A DNA stretch of 64,000 nt from Cinnamomum chago (GCA_038049695.1 CP142452.1:33716501-33780500); one strand, 5' to 3'; positions 43,643-56,294 are shown, numbered from the stretch's first letter. The notes: generated by a model from the letters alone, not told the origin. Numbers and translations are program-made.

Positions 43643-44051
43643 TCAAAGGGGGAGAGAGAGTTCAAGTGTGACTCAAAGATCTCCTACTCTTCAAAGGGGG
43701 AGAGAGTTCGAGAGTTCAAGTACTCGAAGATCTCCTATCCATCAAAGGGGGAGAAAGCTTTCAAGTTCTCAAGAGGAGAAAGAGGCATGGTCAAAGGGGG
43801 AGAGCAAATAGAAGAAAGAAAGCTTGGAGCTAAAGAAGATGCTTGGCTAAAGAGAGGAAGATGGAAAGAAAGCTTGAAGAATGATCAAGCACCAAGCATC
43901 AAGAAGATTGAAGATTGAAGCCCAAGAGCCCAAGCTAAGAGAAGGAGCATCCAAGAAGATTTCAAGACTTGTCCAGCTGAGGGGGAGCTGAAGACCTTGG
44001 TGTGTAATTTCAATGATGAGTAAGTTGCCATCAAATTGCAAAGGGGGAGAT
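43643..44051 (+). promoter_or_regulatory. Multiple polypurine tracts before the 3' LTR
   Basis: CAAAGGGGGAGA-type motifs occur near 43643, 43692, 43743, 43792, 43979 (GAGGGGGAGC) and 44039, the last directly abutting the LTR. Several tandem PPT-like motifs upstream of the 3' LTR are a known Sirevirus hallmark. A 110-codon frame across them (43586-43918) is a translation of the repeats and is not called. Confidence 0.82.
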
Positions 44052-45951
44052 TGTTAGGGATTTTGTAATTGCAATTTGATGGATGCATTTGCACTTTAGC
44101 ATCATTTGATATTTCACACATGCATTGATTTAAAATATCTTGAAATCTAGTTTTTATACATGCTTTGGTTTTTAGATTTGGAAAAGTTTGTGTTATATGC
44201 ATGTTTTGGTTCTAAACTTGAATGCATTGGTTTTAGAACCCAAAACTCTTTTGAAAACCTATTTCCTTGTGCATTATATTTGGAAAATCATCTTGTGAAT
44301 TTAGGTTTGAGTTTTGCATACATTCATCACAAAAAGAATCATTTGTGTATGCAATTTCATTTGAAAAGAGTTTTCAAGAAATCAAGCAAGCCTTTGTTTT
44401 AAAAGTTTTGAAACTTTTTAGGATTTTTATGTCATGTTTTAAAAACCTTTAGAATCTTTAAAACATGTTTTCCAAGCTTGATTTAGTGGCCAAAAAGTTC
44501 CCCCAAGCAAAACTGTGAAAAATGCATTTTTTGGGAATTTTGGTGCTGCGGGGTTAACCATGGGGTTAACCGGGGGTCAACCCGCAGTGTAGCCGGTTAA
44601 CCGGCCATAGTGCAGGATGACCCAAAACACAACGGCTATTTTTATGACCGTTGTGCTTGGCCGGTCTACCGGCCTGTCATGGCCGGTCAACCGGCCAAAC
44701 TAGCCGTTGGGCAGTTTTTGGTATTTAAATGAGCTCTTTCCTTTGTCTTTGGTTGGAGATTTTGAAACCCTCTTTGAGGAGCTTTGAGAGAAGACAAAGG
44801 GGATGATCTAAGAGACATCAAAGGGTCATTAAGTAAAGCTTAAGCTTGGATCAACTAAGTTAAATCTCCAAGTAAGTTTTACTTTTAATTAATCATTTGT
44901 TATGTGCTTTATTTGAAACTTTGGAAAATGATTTCAAGCATGATAACAATGATGTGTTGAATCCTTTCTTCCCTCCATCTTTGATATTCAAGATTGGATT
45001 CATCACTTTGATTTCAACCCAAGTTTTGTTTTAAACTTTCTTAATCATGCTTAGCCTAAAATCCTTGATTTCCTTTAATTGCATGATTACTTCACTTGGT
45101 TGAAACTTCCCTTGTTGTTTTCATTCATTTAATCTTTAGTCAAATTAGTTTTTGAAAACAACATTGCACATGCATCACTTGATTAGGCTTAAACACTTTC
45201 ATACAACTTGTGATCTTTAGATTTTCAAATCATTCACAAGTGTGTAATTGTTCAAGTGATTTGCATAGAACTTCAATCATATCTTTTTGTGCCCTAAACT
45301 TTCAAAGTGCATTAAGCACAAATTGATTGAGCTTACTTTTAAACTTGATTGAAGTTTTCACACACACACTTCATAAGCATACATCTTTGCATTTCTTTGA
45401 GTGTTTGTGTGAGTTAGTTTTAATTTTCATATCCGCCTATTTAGAGGCAATTCCATTGAGCTTAAATTGTAATCTCTTAGAGTGTTCTTTTGTTAAGACA
45501 CTTTCTTTGAGAAAACTATATTTGTAAAGGTTATTGCTAAGCCTAAGAAAAGCAACTTGTAAGGTTATTGCTTAGCCTTTGAAAAGCATCTTGTAAGGTT
45601 ATTGCTTAGCCTTTGAAAAGCATCTTGTAAGGTTATTGCTTAGCCTAGAAAAGCACATTGTAAGGGTTATTGCTTAGCCTAGTAAAAAGCATACTTAGTG
45701 GAATCCGGTGGGGTGTTGGAGACACAAGCCGGTAGTGGATGTAGGCACGTTGGCCGAACCACTATAAATATTGTGTTGTGGTGCATGCTTTTGTGGTGAT
45801 TGTTTATTTGAGCTTCCGCATTTTTTCTTATAATCACCACTTGTGACTAGTTTAGTTTAAGAAATTAAAATTGGTCATAATTAGTCATTAGTTGTAGCTC
45901 ACCCTATTCACCCCCCCCCCCCTCTAGGGTTAGGATCCTCGTGGACTTTCA
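44052..45951 (+). repeat. Sirevirus-type 3' LTR
   Basis: 1900 bp, collinear with the 5' LTR at an offset of 5945 bp. The only differences I find are G at 45810 for A at 39865, and C12 for C11 near the end. It contains the same palindromes, TATA candidate (44722-44729) and 35-bp repeats (45523-45694). Confidence 0.95.
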
Positions 45952-45956
45952 CCCAT

Positions 45957-46980
45957 ATCTTTTTCTTTGGTTCTCATTTCTATTTTTTTTTTCTCTCTCT
46001 CTTTTCCTTCTTTTTTTCTCTTTTTTTTTTACTTTTTTTTTTTTTTTTTTGGTTTCAACTTTCAAATTCCTTTGTCATCCCTTTGTAGAACATCTATTTT
46101 TTGATAGCCCATGTGAAGTCTTCAACGCTAATGCTCAAATCCTTCCTTTCATCATGTATCCTTACCCTTCTAAAAAAACAATAGGTAAAAAAGGATGATA
46201 TATATGTGGGTGATGAGGCTTGGATCAATGAAGGAAGGTTTCTTGTAAGATAGGCTCAAGAGGGCTACTAAGGATATAAAATGTGGATTCAACATTTTGG
46301 CCATGGTTTTTTTTTTAGAATGCTTATCATCTTCCCCTAAGTTCGGAAAAATGCATCATAAGCTACAAGTCAAGGTTTCTTCGCATATTGCTAGAACAAA
46401 GAATAGCACTTATGAGATAAAAAATGCTGGACTAAGAAGCACTAGGAGTAGCTCTTCATTCTACTCAGGAATAGCGCATAAGAGTCCTTACCCAAACGGA
46501 TATAGATAGGTTCAATCGCTTAATGGGTTCTAGTCTCCACTAATGATTCTTTTGGGTATCTCAGAAGTGATTTGCTCTTCTCTTGGACTACACTCATGTG
46601 GCTAAATGTGTAAAAAGTTTGTAGGACTTGTATCTATGACAACTCTTCAAGCTAAAATCCATGGACAATTTTTAAATTTTTTTTCAGATTTTTAGTGATT
46701 TTGGATTTTTTTTTTAAATTCTTAGGGTTTTTGGTATAAATGGAAAACAAGACTTATGTACATGCAAAATGCAATGCATGAAATGCAGTGCCTCACCCCC
46801 AAACCTACTCTAAACATTGTCCCCAATGTTTATGTAGAACAGAAATAAAATATGACAAGGAAGATAAATTAAAATTTCTCACCATGGGGTGCCGACACAT
46901 GGGTATATTGGGTTGCCTCCCAACAAGCGCTAAGTTTAACGTCTTCTGCCATACTCAATTAACAGTGTATGAGGTCATTC
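45957..46980 (-). other. Athila 3' non-coding region, part next to pol
   Basis: Contains long T/C runs (45975-46050), no protein-like frame, and on the minus strand the sequence ACATTGGGGACAATGTTTAG followed by AGGTTTGGGGGTGAGG near 46793-46830, which is the characteristic stretch after integrase in Athila elements. Confidence 0.65.
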
Positions 46981-47440
46981 TATCCTGAGTCTACAAGAAG
47001 GACCTCCTCAGCAACATTCTCATGATCCACAAACTCAATGTACTCTTTTAATCTCTGCCCATTCACTTGAAATGTGCTACCATCTTTAGGACTCAAAAGT
47101 TCAACTGCATCGTGGGAATGGACTAAAGGTTCACGAAATGGTTTGATACCTTCTTCTAAATGGGTCTGGTGCATAACTATAGAGGGACTGATTCCTTTAA
47201 TGTCCGAGATGGTCCAACCTAGGGCACTCTAATGGTCTTTCAGCACATCCAGTAATTTCTTTTCCTGCTCTTCCTCAAGGTCTGAGGCAAAATTACTGGG
47301 TTGCAAGTAGAGGTCTCCAAGTAGGCATACTTTAAATTCTCGGGTAATAGTTTCAATTCTAACCTGGGTGGTTCAATAATAACTGATTCTTTTTCGACCT
47401 TAGATTCAGAGGTGGATATAAAGATTGGATCAATTTTCTG
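46981..47440 (-). pseudogene. Athila pol: RT start fused to integrase tail by deletion
   Basis: On the minus strand the start of the RT domain is readable (ALGWTISDIKGISPSIVM then HQTHLEEGIKPFREP) up to about 47127. The next codons are VHSHDAVELLSPKDGSTFQV and NGQRLKEYIEF, the C-terminal end of integrase. The frame is kept across the junction, with a stop at 46981. The RT palm, RNase H and most of integrase (several kb in an intact Athila) are missing. Upstream of the RT start there are stops and a frameshift. Confidence 0.82.
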
Positions 47441-47443
47441 CTT

Positions 47444-48250
47444 TCATTGGCCAACATCCATCGGCTGGGCTGAATCCAATAATGCATCGACTTCGCATAT
47501 GGACCCATCAATGTCTATGTCAGCATTGAAGTGAGCCAAACATTCCTCAAGCGGATCTGTGTAACATGATGATTGAATTATTTGATCACCTAATGCATCA
47601 ATCATGTTCACTTCCTCATCATCATCTAGGTCTGATGTTTGGAGTCCATTACGAAAAACATTTAACTCCAACTTCATGTTCCTAAAACTAAGTGTCACAA
47701 CCCCATTTCTGCATCTAATCACTGCATCTGATGTTGCAAGGAACGGTCGACCAAGAATGACAGGAATATGCCGGTCGAGGGCTGCCACTGGTTCGGTATC
47801 TAAAACCACAAAATCAACTGAAAAATAAAAATCCTTAACTTTCACGATCACATCTTCAACCACACCTTTTGGATACTTGATTGACCTATCAAAAAGACAG
47901 TGGGTAATATCAGTCTTCTTCAGTCCTCCCAAGCCCAACTGCGTGTACACGAAGTACGACAGTAAATTCACGCTTGCCCCAAGATCAAGGAGACACATCT
48001 CCATGACGGAGTCTCCTATCTGAACGGTAATGGTAGGGCAGCCAGGGTCTTTGTATTTGGGTGCAATGGTCTGCTGGATCAACCTTGATGCTTGGGCTGC
48101 CATCACAGCGGTTCTCGGTACTGATGTTTTCTGCTTGACAGTGGTCAGGTCATTCAAAAACTTGGAGTAGGAAGGAATTTGCTTTATGGCATCAAGGAGG
48201 GGTAGGTTTATTTGGACATTTTTGAAAACTTCTAAGATTCCCTCAAGGCG
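47444..48250 (-). pseudogene. Athila aspartic protease
   Basis: Retropepsin-type domain read on the minus strand. GCPTITVQIGDSVMEMCLLD then LGASVNLLSYFVYTQLGLG holds the active site (D-L-G-A-S, normal for Athila). FYFSVDFVVLDTEP and HIPVILGRPFLATSDAVI carry the flap and the I-L-G-R-P-F box. VTLSFRNMKLELNVF follows. The main frame is 47444-48157 and open, but it is isolated from gag and from RT by stops. Confidence 0.88.
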
Positions 48251-48346
48251 ATCCTTCTTCCTAGTCTCTTTTAATCGGTGTGGGAATGGTGCTCTAGGTA
48301 CCCCTTCTGAGGATGATGGGTCAACTACAATGGGCTTCTGAATCTA

Positions 48347-50081
48347 CTATCTCTGTGGGTCTCCTCTTGGTATGGATTCTCCTCTCTCTTTCACTTTTTC
48401 TCTTTCTGCATTCTCTTTCTTGGGTTCGACAACTTTCTTCGAACTCTCTGGTTTTCCAAAAAAAATCTTCTTTCTTTGATCCTCTTCAGGTATCTCAACT
48501 CTATTGTCAACAGTCTTTCTTGATCTTAGCGTATGGATCGCCTGCACATGCTCATTACTCTCTACCGAACATTGGCCTCTGGGCTGACTGGGTTGTCCTT
48601 TTGGATTAGGAATGGTTTGGCTCGGGAATTGGCCCTTTTCTCTCGCAGACAATTGTAAGGTGAGCTGACCTAATTGGGCCTCTAGTTTTGCAATTGACTG
48701 GTTCTGGGCCTGGTTAGTCTGCTCTTGGATTTGAATGAATTTGGTCAACAGGTTCTCCAGATGAGAGGATTGTTGAGGGGCTTGTGCAGGTGTAGAGTAG
48801 TTAGGCATCTGATTTGGGACTAGTGCCCTACATTGGTTATGTGGTTGGAACTGATTCTACTGTATGGGTTGCTGAGGATGAGGAACTATGGGATGATTAG
48901 TTTGAGCAGGTTGCTGGTATTGCTGCCTAGGATACTACGGTTGGAAACCGGGTTGACCTCCTTGGGACTGAATAGGCTCGGCTTGAAGGTAAGAAAAATT
49001 AGGGTGAAACCTATTTCTGGGTGGTAGGTCTGACTGAAAGTGTTAACAGTTGGTTTCCAGAAGTTTCCGTAGGAATTCAATGCATTGGCTTGCTCGGCCT
49101 TTACAATTGGCAAACTAGGGCAACTCTCAACCACGTGCTTACAACTATCACATAACACACAAACATGATGTGGTTCGCTCATACTTTTCCAGGTGGGCTC
49201 ATGCTGTTGAGGGGTGGGTAGGCATGACATTACAGAGATAGATCGTATCTTTTTCCTCAGATTTTCCACTCCCTGAACTAAACTGGTCATCGCATTTTTC
49301 AACTCAGGGTCCTGTTTGATGTTGTACATTCCAAGCTTCTGGATCCCTATCTCATCTCTCTCTAAGTCTTTCCTACTACTGCTCCAATTTTGTAAATTTT
49401 CTGCAAGCTTGACAAGGAATTCGTATGCTTGATCGGTAGTTTGATTCATGAATTCTCCTTTGCGCATTGATTTAATCAAGATACGTTAGGGGTTTGTAAG
49501 ACCTCTATAAAAGAAATGTATCAACTCTCCTTTGTCAATCCCATGATGTGGGCATTTGATCAATAGGTCATGAAATCTCTCCCAGGTTTCGAAAAACTCT
49601 TCCTCGAGTCGTCCCCTAAAGTTCCTGATGGCACTCCTAAACTGCTCAGTTTTGCTTACTGGAAAAAATTTGGACATAAACTTTTTGACAAGCTCATCCC
49701 AGGTGGTAATGGAGTTTGGAGTAAAGGAATTTAGCCAATCGGCTGCATGATCTTCTAGAGGGGAAACAACCTAAGCTTCACAGCTTCACTATCTAGATTT
49801 TGATTCTTAAACGTGTGGCAGATGGTCAGGAACTTGTTCAAATGAATATATGGCTGCTCACACTCGGATCCAAGGAATTTTGGTAACATATTGATGGTGG
49901 CGGGCAGGATCTCAAATTGGTTCGCATAATTCTCTGGCAAAACTATACAACTAGGTGAAATGGATGAGAATGGTGCAAATATTTCATTAAGGGTCCTTTG
50001 CTGAGGGTTTTGAGCAACCATTATGGGTACTATGGGTGGGGCGGGTAAAGCAAGGTAATCAATCCTCACTAATCGGCCTTG
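48347..50081 (-). pseudogene. Athila gag (stops, then interrupted by a copia LTR)
   Basis: Minus strand. From the copia LTR junction: LVRIDYLALPAPPIVP, SPSCIVLPENYANQFEILPA, QPYIHLNKFLTICHTF (capsid), a stop after LRLFPL, AADWLNSF, FFPVSKTEQFRSAIRNFRGR, FETWERFHDLLIKCPHHG and a stop before RILIK. The C-terminal half has a Cys/His segment VCVLCDSCKHVVESCPSLP and a Gln-rich coiled tract (IQEQTNQAQNQSIAKLEAQL) ending at 48347. At least three stops in frame. The start codon region lies beyond the solo LTR, to the right. Confidence 0.85.
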
Positions 50082-51843
50082 TGTTAGATTGTATGGTCTC
50101 AATCCATCAGTTGATGTAATAAATTGATTAATTTCTTTATTTATCAATAAAATCATGTTTTCCTTTCATGAGATGAATGGTGTTTTATTACTTAATGCAC
50201 ATGACCAATACATATGACATAATGGTTCATAAGATGAACCGGGTCCCATTAGTATATTAGATGTGATATATGTATATGGATGAGATCCACATACGGGAGA
50301 CATGTGTCACAAATCTTATACTTAAAATATCTTCACAACCAGTGATGAGACTAGGCATCTCATCTGACAAGGTTGCAGCACTTTGATCACTATGAGATAG
50401 TGTGATCTGTCTCGATCATCAGAATTTAAGATTTTGGATCATAGTACTGGTACATTGGATGTATTGAAGGACCATGAGAAACACCTTATGAAATACTGTC
50501 TCGATTTAAGGACTGCTCTCATAATTCCCTAGCAATAGGCTCTCAATACTGAGACATTGATGAACTCAAGTTTCTGTCTATTCATTTGCTTTGAGTCACC
50601 AATGAGTGAGGCCAACTGTAGGTCAACACCTCGGTGTCTTGGGTAAGTGGTAGTAGGACTGTGGGAACATACAATGATCAAGATGGAATCTATCTATATT
50701 ATCCCCTTGTGCCAATTAATGGATTTATCATTAGTAAGTGTGCACCCATCTAGATTAAGAGTTAATTGGATGGTACTAATGATCACTGTAATTAATTGGG
50801 TCTCAAGGATAATAAGATGTTGATCTAAGATTGGATGAGACAGATTTATTCCAATTGATCCATGGATAATCATAAAGGGGCCTACTTGTGGTAATTGGGA
50901 AGTTTAGGGTCTTCATTGTAATATATTCCTAAGACTAGAGTTCAATTACATTTATATAGTGGAGTTATTTGCAATTAACTGTGGGCCCGGATTACACATG
51001 AGATGTGGGGTCGCGTGTCCCAGTTGAAGCCAGCTTTCTAAGGAATCCCTAGTGGTCCCCACGCTAGCCCAAGATATTAAAAAGATACTAATTATAGTAG
51101 AACTCTAAAAGGAAATTGAAAGTTACTATTTCTATTTGAAGTGAGACTTCTAATAGTAGTAATAGTAAGTTACTAATTATTAATGAAAGTGAGACTTCTA
51201 TTTTAATTAGTAAAAGAGGAAGTTATAATCATATTTGAAGTAAGACTTCTAATTGTGATTTAGTAAGCAACTAATTGGTATGGAAGTAAGACTTCTATTT
51301 CAATTAGAAAGAGGAGGTTGCTTAAGTGCTATAAAAAGGGGAGAGGAGGCCTTGGACGTCAAACACTATTCCATGCATTGGGATTCACGCCCAAGGCCCT
51401 AAGATTGTGCAAGAGCTGCACACCACTCTCTCTCTCCCTCTTCTGGTTCTCTTCTAGTTTCCTTTAGGGTTTTCTCTTGGAGATTCCACCGTCTTCTTGA
51501 GAAAAGAGAATCTGATACGGGTCATAGCGTGGAAGATCAAAAGGTATTGGAGATTCTGATTTGATTAGTGAAGGTGTTCACCATCAAAGAAAGAGATCAA
51601 CTTCTCCATTAGAGCACTACAAAGCTCCAAAGGTATAATCTGCTTCTCTACTTGTTGTAGATTATTTTGTTGCATATAGTTGCTAATTTCTATCTTCTAG
51701 ATAGGTTATATTGTTGTACATGATTGATGAGAATGAGGGATTGCATCCTGGATTGGGTTATAGCCTTCTGGATAGTTGATCCCTGAGTCAAGTGGGTCAA
51801 AAAGTTTTGAAAACCTATCCACGAGGCCCACCTACTTCCAACA
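50082..51843 (+). mobile_element. Solo LTR of the copia family, inside Athila gag
   Basis: TGTTAGATTGTATGG to CTACTTCCAACA, 1762 bp, the same family as the LTRs at 12270 and 23114 but of a different subtype (more like the antisense copies in places). Perfect target duplication CCTTG (50077-50081 and 51844-51848). No internal region. Its TATA is at 51330. Confidence 0.95.
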
Positions 51844-51848
51844 CCTTG

Positions 51849-52977
51849 ATCACATATCCACACTTACATACAGCTGCGATTAACCTAGCAATGCAATGGT
51901 TCACTTAATGAAATGAATGCAACATAACAAAAAGTTTGAAAAATAAATGAAAAACTAAACTAAACTAAGGTTACCTAAAAGAATTCTAGACAACTCCTAA
52001 CTGTGAAGAGAACACTCTGGCCTCCAACCTGGACCTATGAAACGAAAATTCTGGCCAGTTAACCCCCAGGTAGATGGTGGGATCACGACGCTCTAGGCGA
52101 AGGCTCCTCTTAAAAACCAACTCCTCGAACAACAAAGTTGTCTCCCTATTTGGCAAGATGGTGTCAAGGGACAAGGTTTGCTTAGGCACCAGAAAATCCG
52201 CCAAGGCACACAATTGGCACAACCATGGTGGTCTTCCTTAGTGAGCTCGTAACCTAAGGTCATGTTTCTACTCAATTTTATTATGTTTTATTCGTTCTAG
52301 ACTAAGTGAGAATTAAGATGAAATCCTAAGGGCAAGGAAACGGTAATGAAATCTGAATCCTTGTTGCGGTAATTTGCCATTTACTAGTAGTGTACCAAAT
52401 TACAAGTGTATTTGAAACAATTACACTACAAAGCAAGGAACAATCAACAAAGTAAACCCTCTTGCAAAAAGATTCGAGGGGGTTAGGAAATGCAAACCTC
52501 CCGATTTATTTCGGGGGAGGAATCAGTTGTTGTCGACTCACACCACGGACACCAATTTTCGTGTACGAATGTGAGGGGCCGTGACGGTATAGTCCAACCG
52601 TCCTCCTTCCCTACAAGCAATTTATTGTAATTCTACTAAACAACTAACTACTTAAAGCAAGTAAATTGCATAAAGTAAAGTAAATGGGTCATAGCCCGAC
52701 CCGCAACCAAAATTATTGCAACTTTGATGATAAATACCTAATATAACCAACTAAGAAAGCAAATAAATGTCTAAACTAATCCTAAACTAGGAAGCAAATA
52801 AAATCTTCAAGTTCTCCAATGCACTTTTCCACTTTCCTTCACTCCAATTGAGAAATTTCCTACAAAACAAACACAAATAATGTGTAAAATCCGCAAGGAA
52901 AATAAAGGAAAGATAAAAAGTACACTAATCTAAAAATTAGTCCAACTCTATGAAATTCAAAAGCTTTCCAATGCCTT
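51849..52977 (-). other. Athila leader / start of gag
   Basis: Between the PBS and the interrupted gag. Short minus-strand frames (51986-52222, 52093-52275) show no clear domain. The gag N-terminus should lie in the left part but is too decayed to delimit. Confidence 0.5.
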
Positions 52978-52995
52978 TCCCCGGCAACGGCGCCA
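52978..52995 (-). other. Athila primer-binding site (tRNA-Asp)
   Basis: On the minus strand TGGCGCCGTTGCCGGGGA, the classic plant Athila/gypsy PBS complementary to tRNA-Asp, six bases after the LTR end at 53002. It fixes the orientation of the element. Confidence 0.93.
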
Positions 52996-53001
52996 AGAAC
53001 T

Positions 53002-56000
53002 TGATCGACACTTAGATGTGTAACGCTTAATCGCAAGACTACGGTGTCGTCAAGTAGTAAAGGACAAAAAAAGACCGGATTATCATTCCCACGAGGAGAG
53101 GATGGAAGAAGCAATGAACCCAATTTAAGTGAGAGTTGAACTAAGATATAGCTAATATAGAAATTGATTTGAGCAATTTAAAACTACTAAACTATGAGTG
53201 AAAAATGGAATTAAACTAATTTGAATGTGAAACAAAACTAAAATAACAACTAAACTACTCTAACAAACAATCTAAAGAATGAAATTAATGAGATCTAACA
53301 AATTACACTAAACTAGTGGATGAGTGGTGGTGGAAATGGAGGATTTGATATGAAGATGTGGTACGAAATGTGTAGGGTTTTAAAACAAGTTGTGTAAAAT
53401 GTGGATCTAACAATCTAAAAGTAAAAATAACAAATAAAACAAGGATTTAAGTTAACAACAATAAAAAGAAGAGATTAGGCAATCCAAAATCCACTAAGTA
53501 AGTAATTAATTCAAACAATGCATGTTTTAATTCAATTACCAAATCTACAATCCAATTAGCAATCTCTTGCCTAATTAGATTGGATGATATAACAATGAAG
53601 ATCAAAGTAAAGAAAACAAAAGGCCAAGATCCTAAATCATCATTTAGTCACCCTAACAATAAATCATCAAAATCAAGCTACAAAAGATCAAAGATAAGGG
53701 CTCTAGAGCATGCTATGTGAGAGAACTTAATCCAACTACAAAGCATCAATTGAGATTATCCAAGCATCAAGTGTAGAGATAGAGCATGAAAAATGAGAGA
53801 GATTAGCACAATTAGATCTAAGATCTATTAATCAATGAAGGTAAAAGTAAGGAATTTGAACTAAAACATGCATATAATTGAACTAATCACATTACTTAGC
53901 TTCAAAAGGAGAGTCTAATCCAAGAGCCTTAACCATTAAACATCAAGAAAGAGCTCCAAATCTTCATTAATGACGTTCAATTACACACACTCTCTCTAGA
54001 TTAGTTACAAAGAGGCTCCTAATTACAATCTAAAAGTAAAAACAAAATTGCAAAAAGACTAACTTGTCAAAGGATCTCCTCTCACTCTACAAAAACATTC
54101 TAATTTATAGGAACATTGAAGACATTTGATTGGCTCATTTCATTTCACAAGGATTGCTTCCATTTGATTTGTTACAGCTTGAAGGCTTTTGATTGACTTA
54201 TTTGCTTTCACATGGATTGCTTGAATTTGATTTGGAGGCTTTTCATTGGCTCTTTTGTTTTCACATTGATAGCTTCAATTTGATTCGTTGCAACAAACTT
54301 TCCTTCCAAAAGCATATGTGCCTTTTGGTTTATGTGTGTCATGGCAAGCTTTGATTGGCTCATATCCTTTCACATGGAGAGGTGAGTTGGATGGAAAAAA
54401 AATAATATGCAATTGTTAGGATTTGAACCCATAACCTATTCCATACCAACCCAAGCTCCAACCAATACACCAACCAATCCTTTGTGTTAGAAAATGACTC
54501 CTTTTATCCATAAAATCTTCTCCTCTTATTTTGGAATTCTTCAACACTTCCTAAGATTTCTTCATGTAATTTCTTTATTGAAATCTCTTCTTGATGGCTT
54601 GGGACACTAGCCGGAATGTTGGGATAGTCGCGGGGTCCACCTACACAAGAGAAATTACATATAATGCACTACAAATAATTGGATTTATACATGATAATCC
54701 GATAATCCGTTAATGTGATAGAATGATAAAATCTCTGTGTGAGGCAAATGATATGCATATGAGATGCTGATAAAATTCGGACTAATGAGGGGTAAAATAT
54801 GCAATATTTAACCCTCATCATGTATCTAACAATCTAGAAGTAAAAATAACAAATCAAATAAATATTTAAATTAACAATAATTAAAATAAGAGATTAGGCA
54901 TTCCAAAATCCACTAAGTATGGAATTAATTCAAAACAGACATGTTCTAATTCAACTCCCAAATCTACAATCGAACTAGCAATCTCTTGCCTAATTGGATT
55001 GGATGATATATCAATGAATATCAAAGTAAAGAAAATAAAAGGCCAAGATCCTAGATCATCATTTAGCTACCGTACCAATAAATCATCAAAATCAAACTAC
55101 AAGAGATCAAAAATAAGGGCTATAGAGCATGCTATGTGAGAGAACTTAATCCAACTACAAAGCATCAATTGAGATTATCCAAGCATCAAGTGTAGAGATA
55201 GGAGCATGAGAAATGAGAGAGATTAACATAATTAGATCTAAAATCTACTAATCAATCAAGGCACAAGTAGGGAATTTACACTAAAACATTCATGGAATTC
55301 AACTAATCACATTACTTAGCTTAAAGAAGAGAGCATAATCCAAGAGCGTTTGCCACTAAACATCAAGAAATAGCTCCAAATCTTCATTAATGATCTTCAA
55401 TTACACAATCTCTCTAGATTCGTTATACTTAAGCTCCTAATTACAATCTAAAAATATAGAGAATGTAAATAAAATTGCTAAAAGTCTAACTTGCCAAAAG
55501 ATTTTTTTCACTCTCTACAAATACATTCCAATTTATAGAGACATTGAGGATATTTGATTGGCTCATCTTTTCATAAGGATTGCTTCCGTTTGATTGATTA
55601 TAACTTGAAGGCTTTTGATTGGCTCATTTGCTTTCACATGGATTGCTTCAATTTGATTGTTTGCAACTTAGAGGCTTTTGATTGACTCATTTGCTTTCTC
55701 ATGGATTGCTTCAATTTGATTGGTTGCAACAAACTTTCCTTCTAAAAGCTAAAAACAATATACCATAACATGTTTCATACCCACCCAAGCTCTAACCAAT
55801 ACACTAAGCACTCATGTGTTAGAAAACGACTTCTTTTATTCTAAAAATCTTCTCCTCTTATTTTAGAATTCTTTAAATCTTCCTAACATTTCTTCATGGA
55901 AATTATTTTATTGAAATCTCTTCTTGATCCCTTAGGACACTAGCCGGAAGGTTGGGGTAGTCGCGGGTCCACCTATACAAGAGAAACTACATTAAAATGC

Positions 56001-56294
56001 GCTATAAATAATCAAATTTATGCATGAAAACTTTGCCACTTCGTATCTTCCACATCCAAACTCGTATGAATGCAAATGAGCAGCCGATTCAGCTTAGAAT
56101 TCCACATCCAATGCAATGATGCAAAGAAACAACGTCATTTTACAAGTTAAAATGAAGTTATAAGCGATGATAATCCGATAATCTATTAATGTGATAGAAG
56201 GATATGATCATCGTGTAAAGCAAATGATATGCATATGAGATACTGATAAAACTCAGACTAATGAGGGGTAAAATATGCAATATTTAACACATCA
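53002..56294 (-). repeat. Athila 5' LTR, composite
   Basis: Two parts: a complete LTR (53002-54820, 1819 bp, TGATCGACACTTAG to AACCCTCATCA) next to the PBS, then TGTAT (54821) and the remainder of the outer LTR (54826-56294). The first about 360 bp of the outer LTR, present at 34870-35231 on the other side, are absent here. A minus-strand TATA candidate (CTATAAATTA) is at 54101-54110 and a related one near 55530. Confidence 0.78.

Larger units (their letters stand above)
38107..45951 (+). mobile_element. Young gag-only Sirevirus-type (copia) non-autonomous element
   Basis: A 7845-bp element with a perfect CCCAT target duplication (38102-38106 and 45952-45956), TG...CA ends, LTRs of 1899 and 1900 bp, an initiator tRNA-Met PBS, one intact 511-codon gag, and about 2.4 kb of non-coding sequence ending in multiple GGGGGAGA tracts. 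Sirevirus features are the LTR end TTCACCCCCCCC..CTCTAGGG and the repeated AAAGGGGGAGA polypurine motifs. There is no protease, integrase, RT or RNase H, so it matches the class called TR-GAG. By eye the LTRs differ by one substitution (A 39865 / G 45810) and one C in a C-run, so it inserted very recently. Confidence 0.9.
34870..56294 (-). mobile_element. Athila-type Ty3/gypsy retrotransposon with nested insertions
   Basis: Outer ends TGATCAACACTT (34870) and AACACATCA (56294), flanked by ATAGC (34865-34869) and ACAGC (56295-56299), a 5-bp duplication with one mismatch. On the minus strand the order is 5' LTR (53002-56294), tRNA-Asp PBS (52978-52995), leader, gag, protease, a fused RT/integrase remnant, 3' region, purine tract (37308) and 3' LTR (34870-37307). 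Inserted into it are a copia solo LTR (50082-51843) and a Sirevirus derivative (38107-45951). Both LTRs contain a second LTR of the same family. Pol is mostly deleted. Confidence 0.82.

Noticed and set aside
43586-43918. 110-codon frame with SKGER repeats
   Set aside because: It is a translation of the repeated GGGGGAGA polypurine tracts, not a protein gene.
50097-50156. Start of the minus-strand frame 49755-50156 as the true Athila gag start
   Set aside because: Its first codons come from the inserted copia LTR, not from Athila. The real gag continues beyond 51849.
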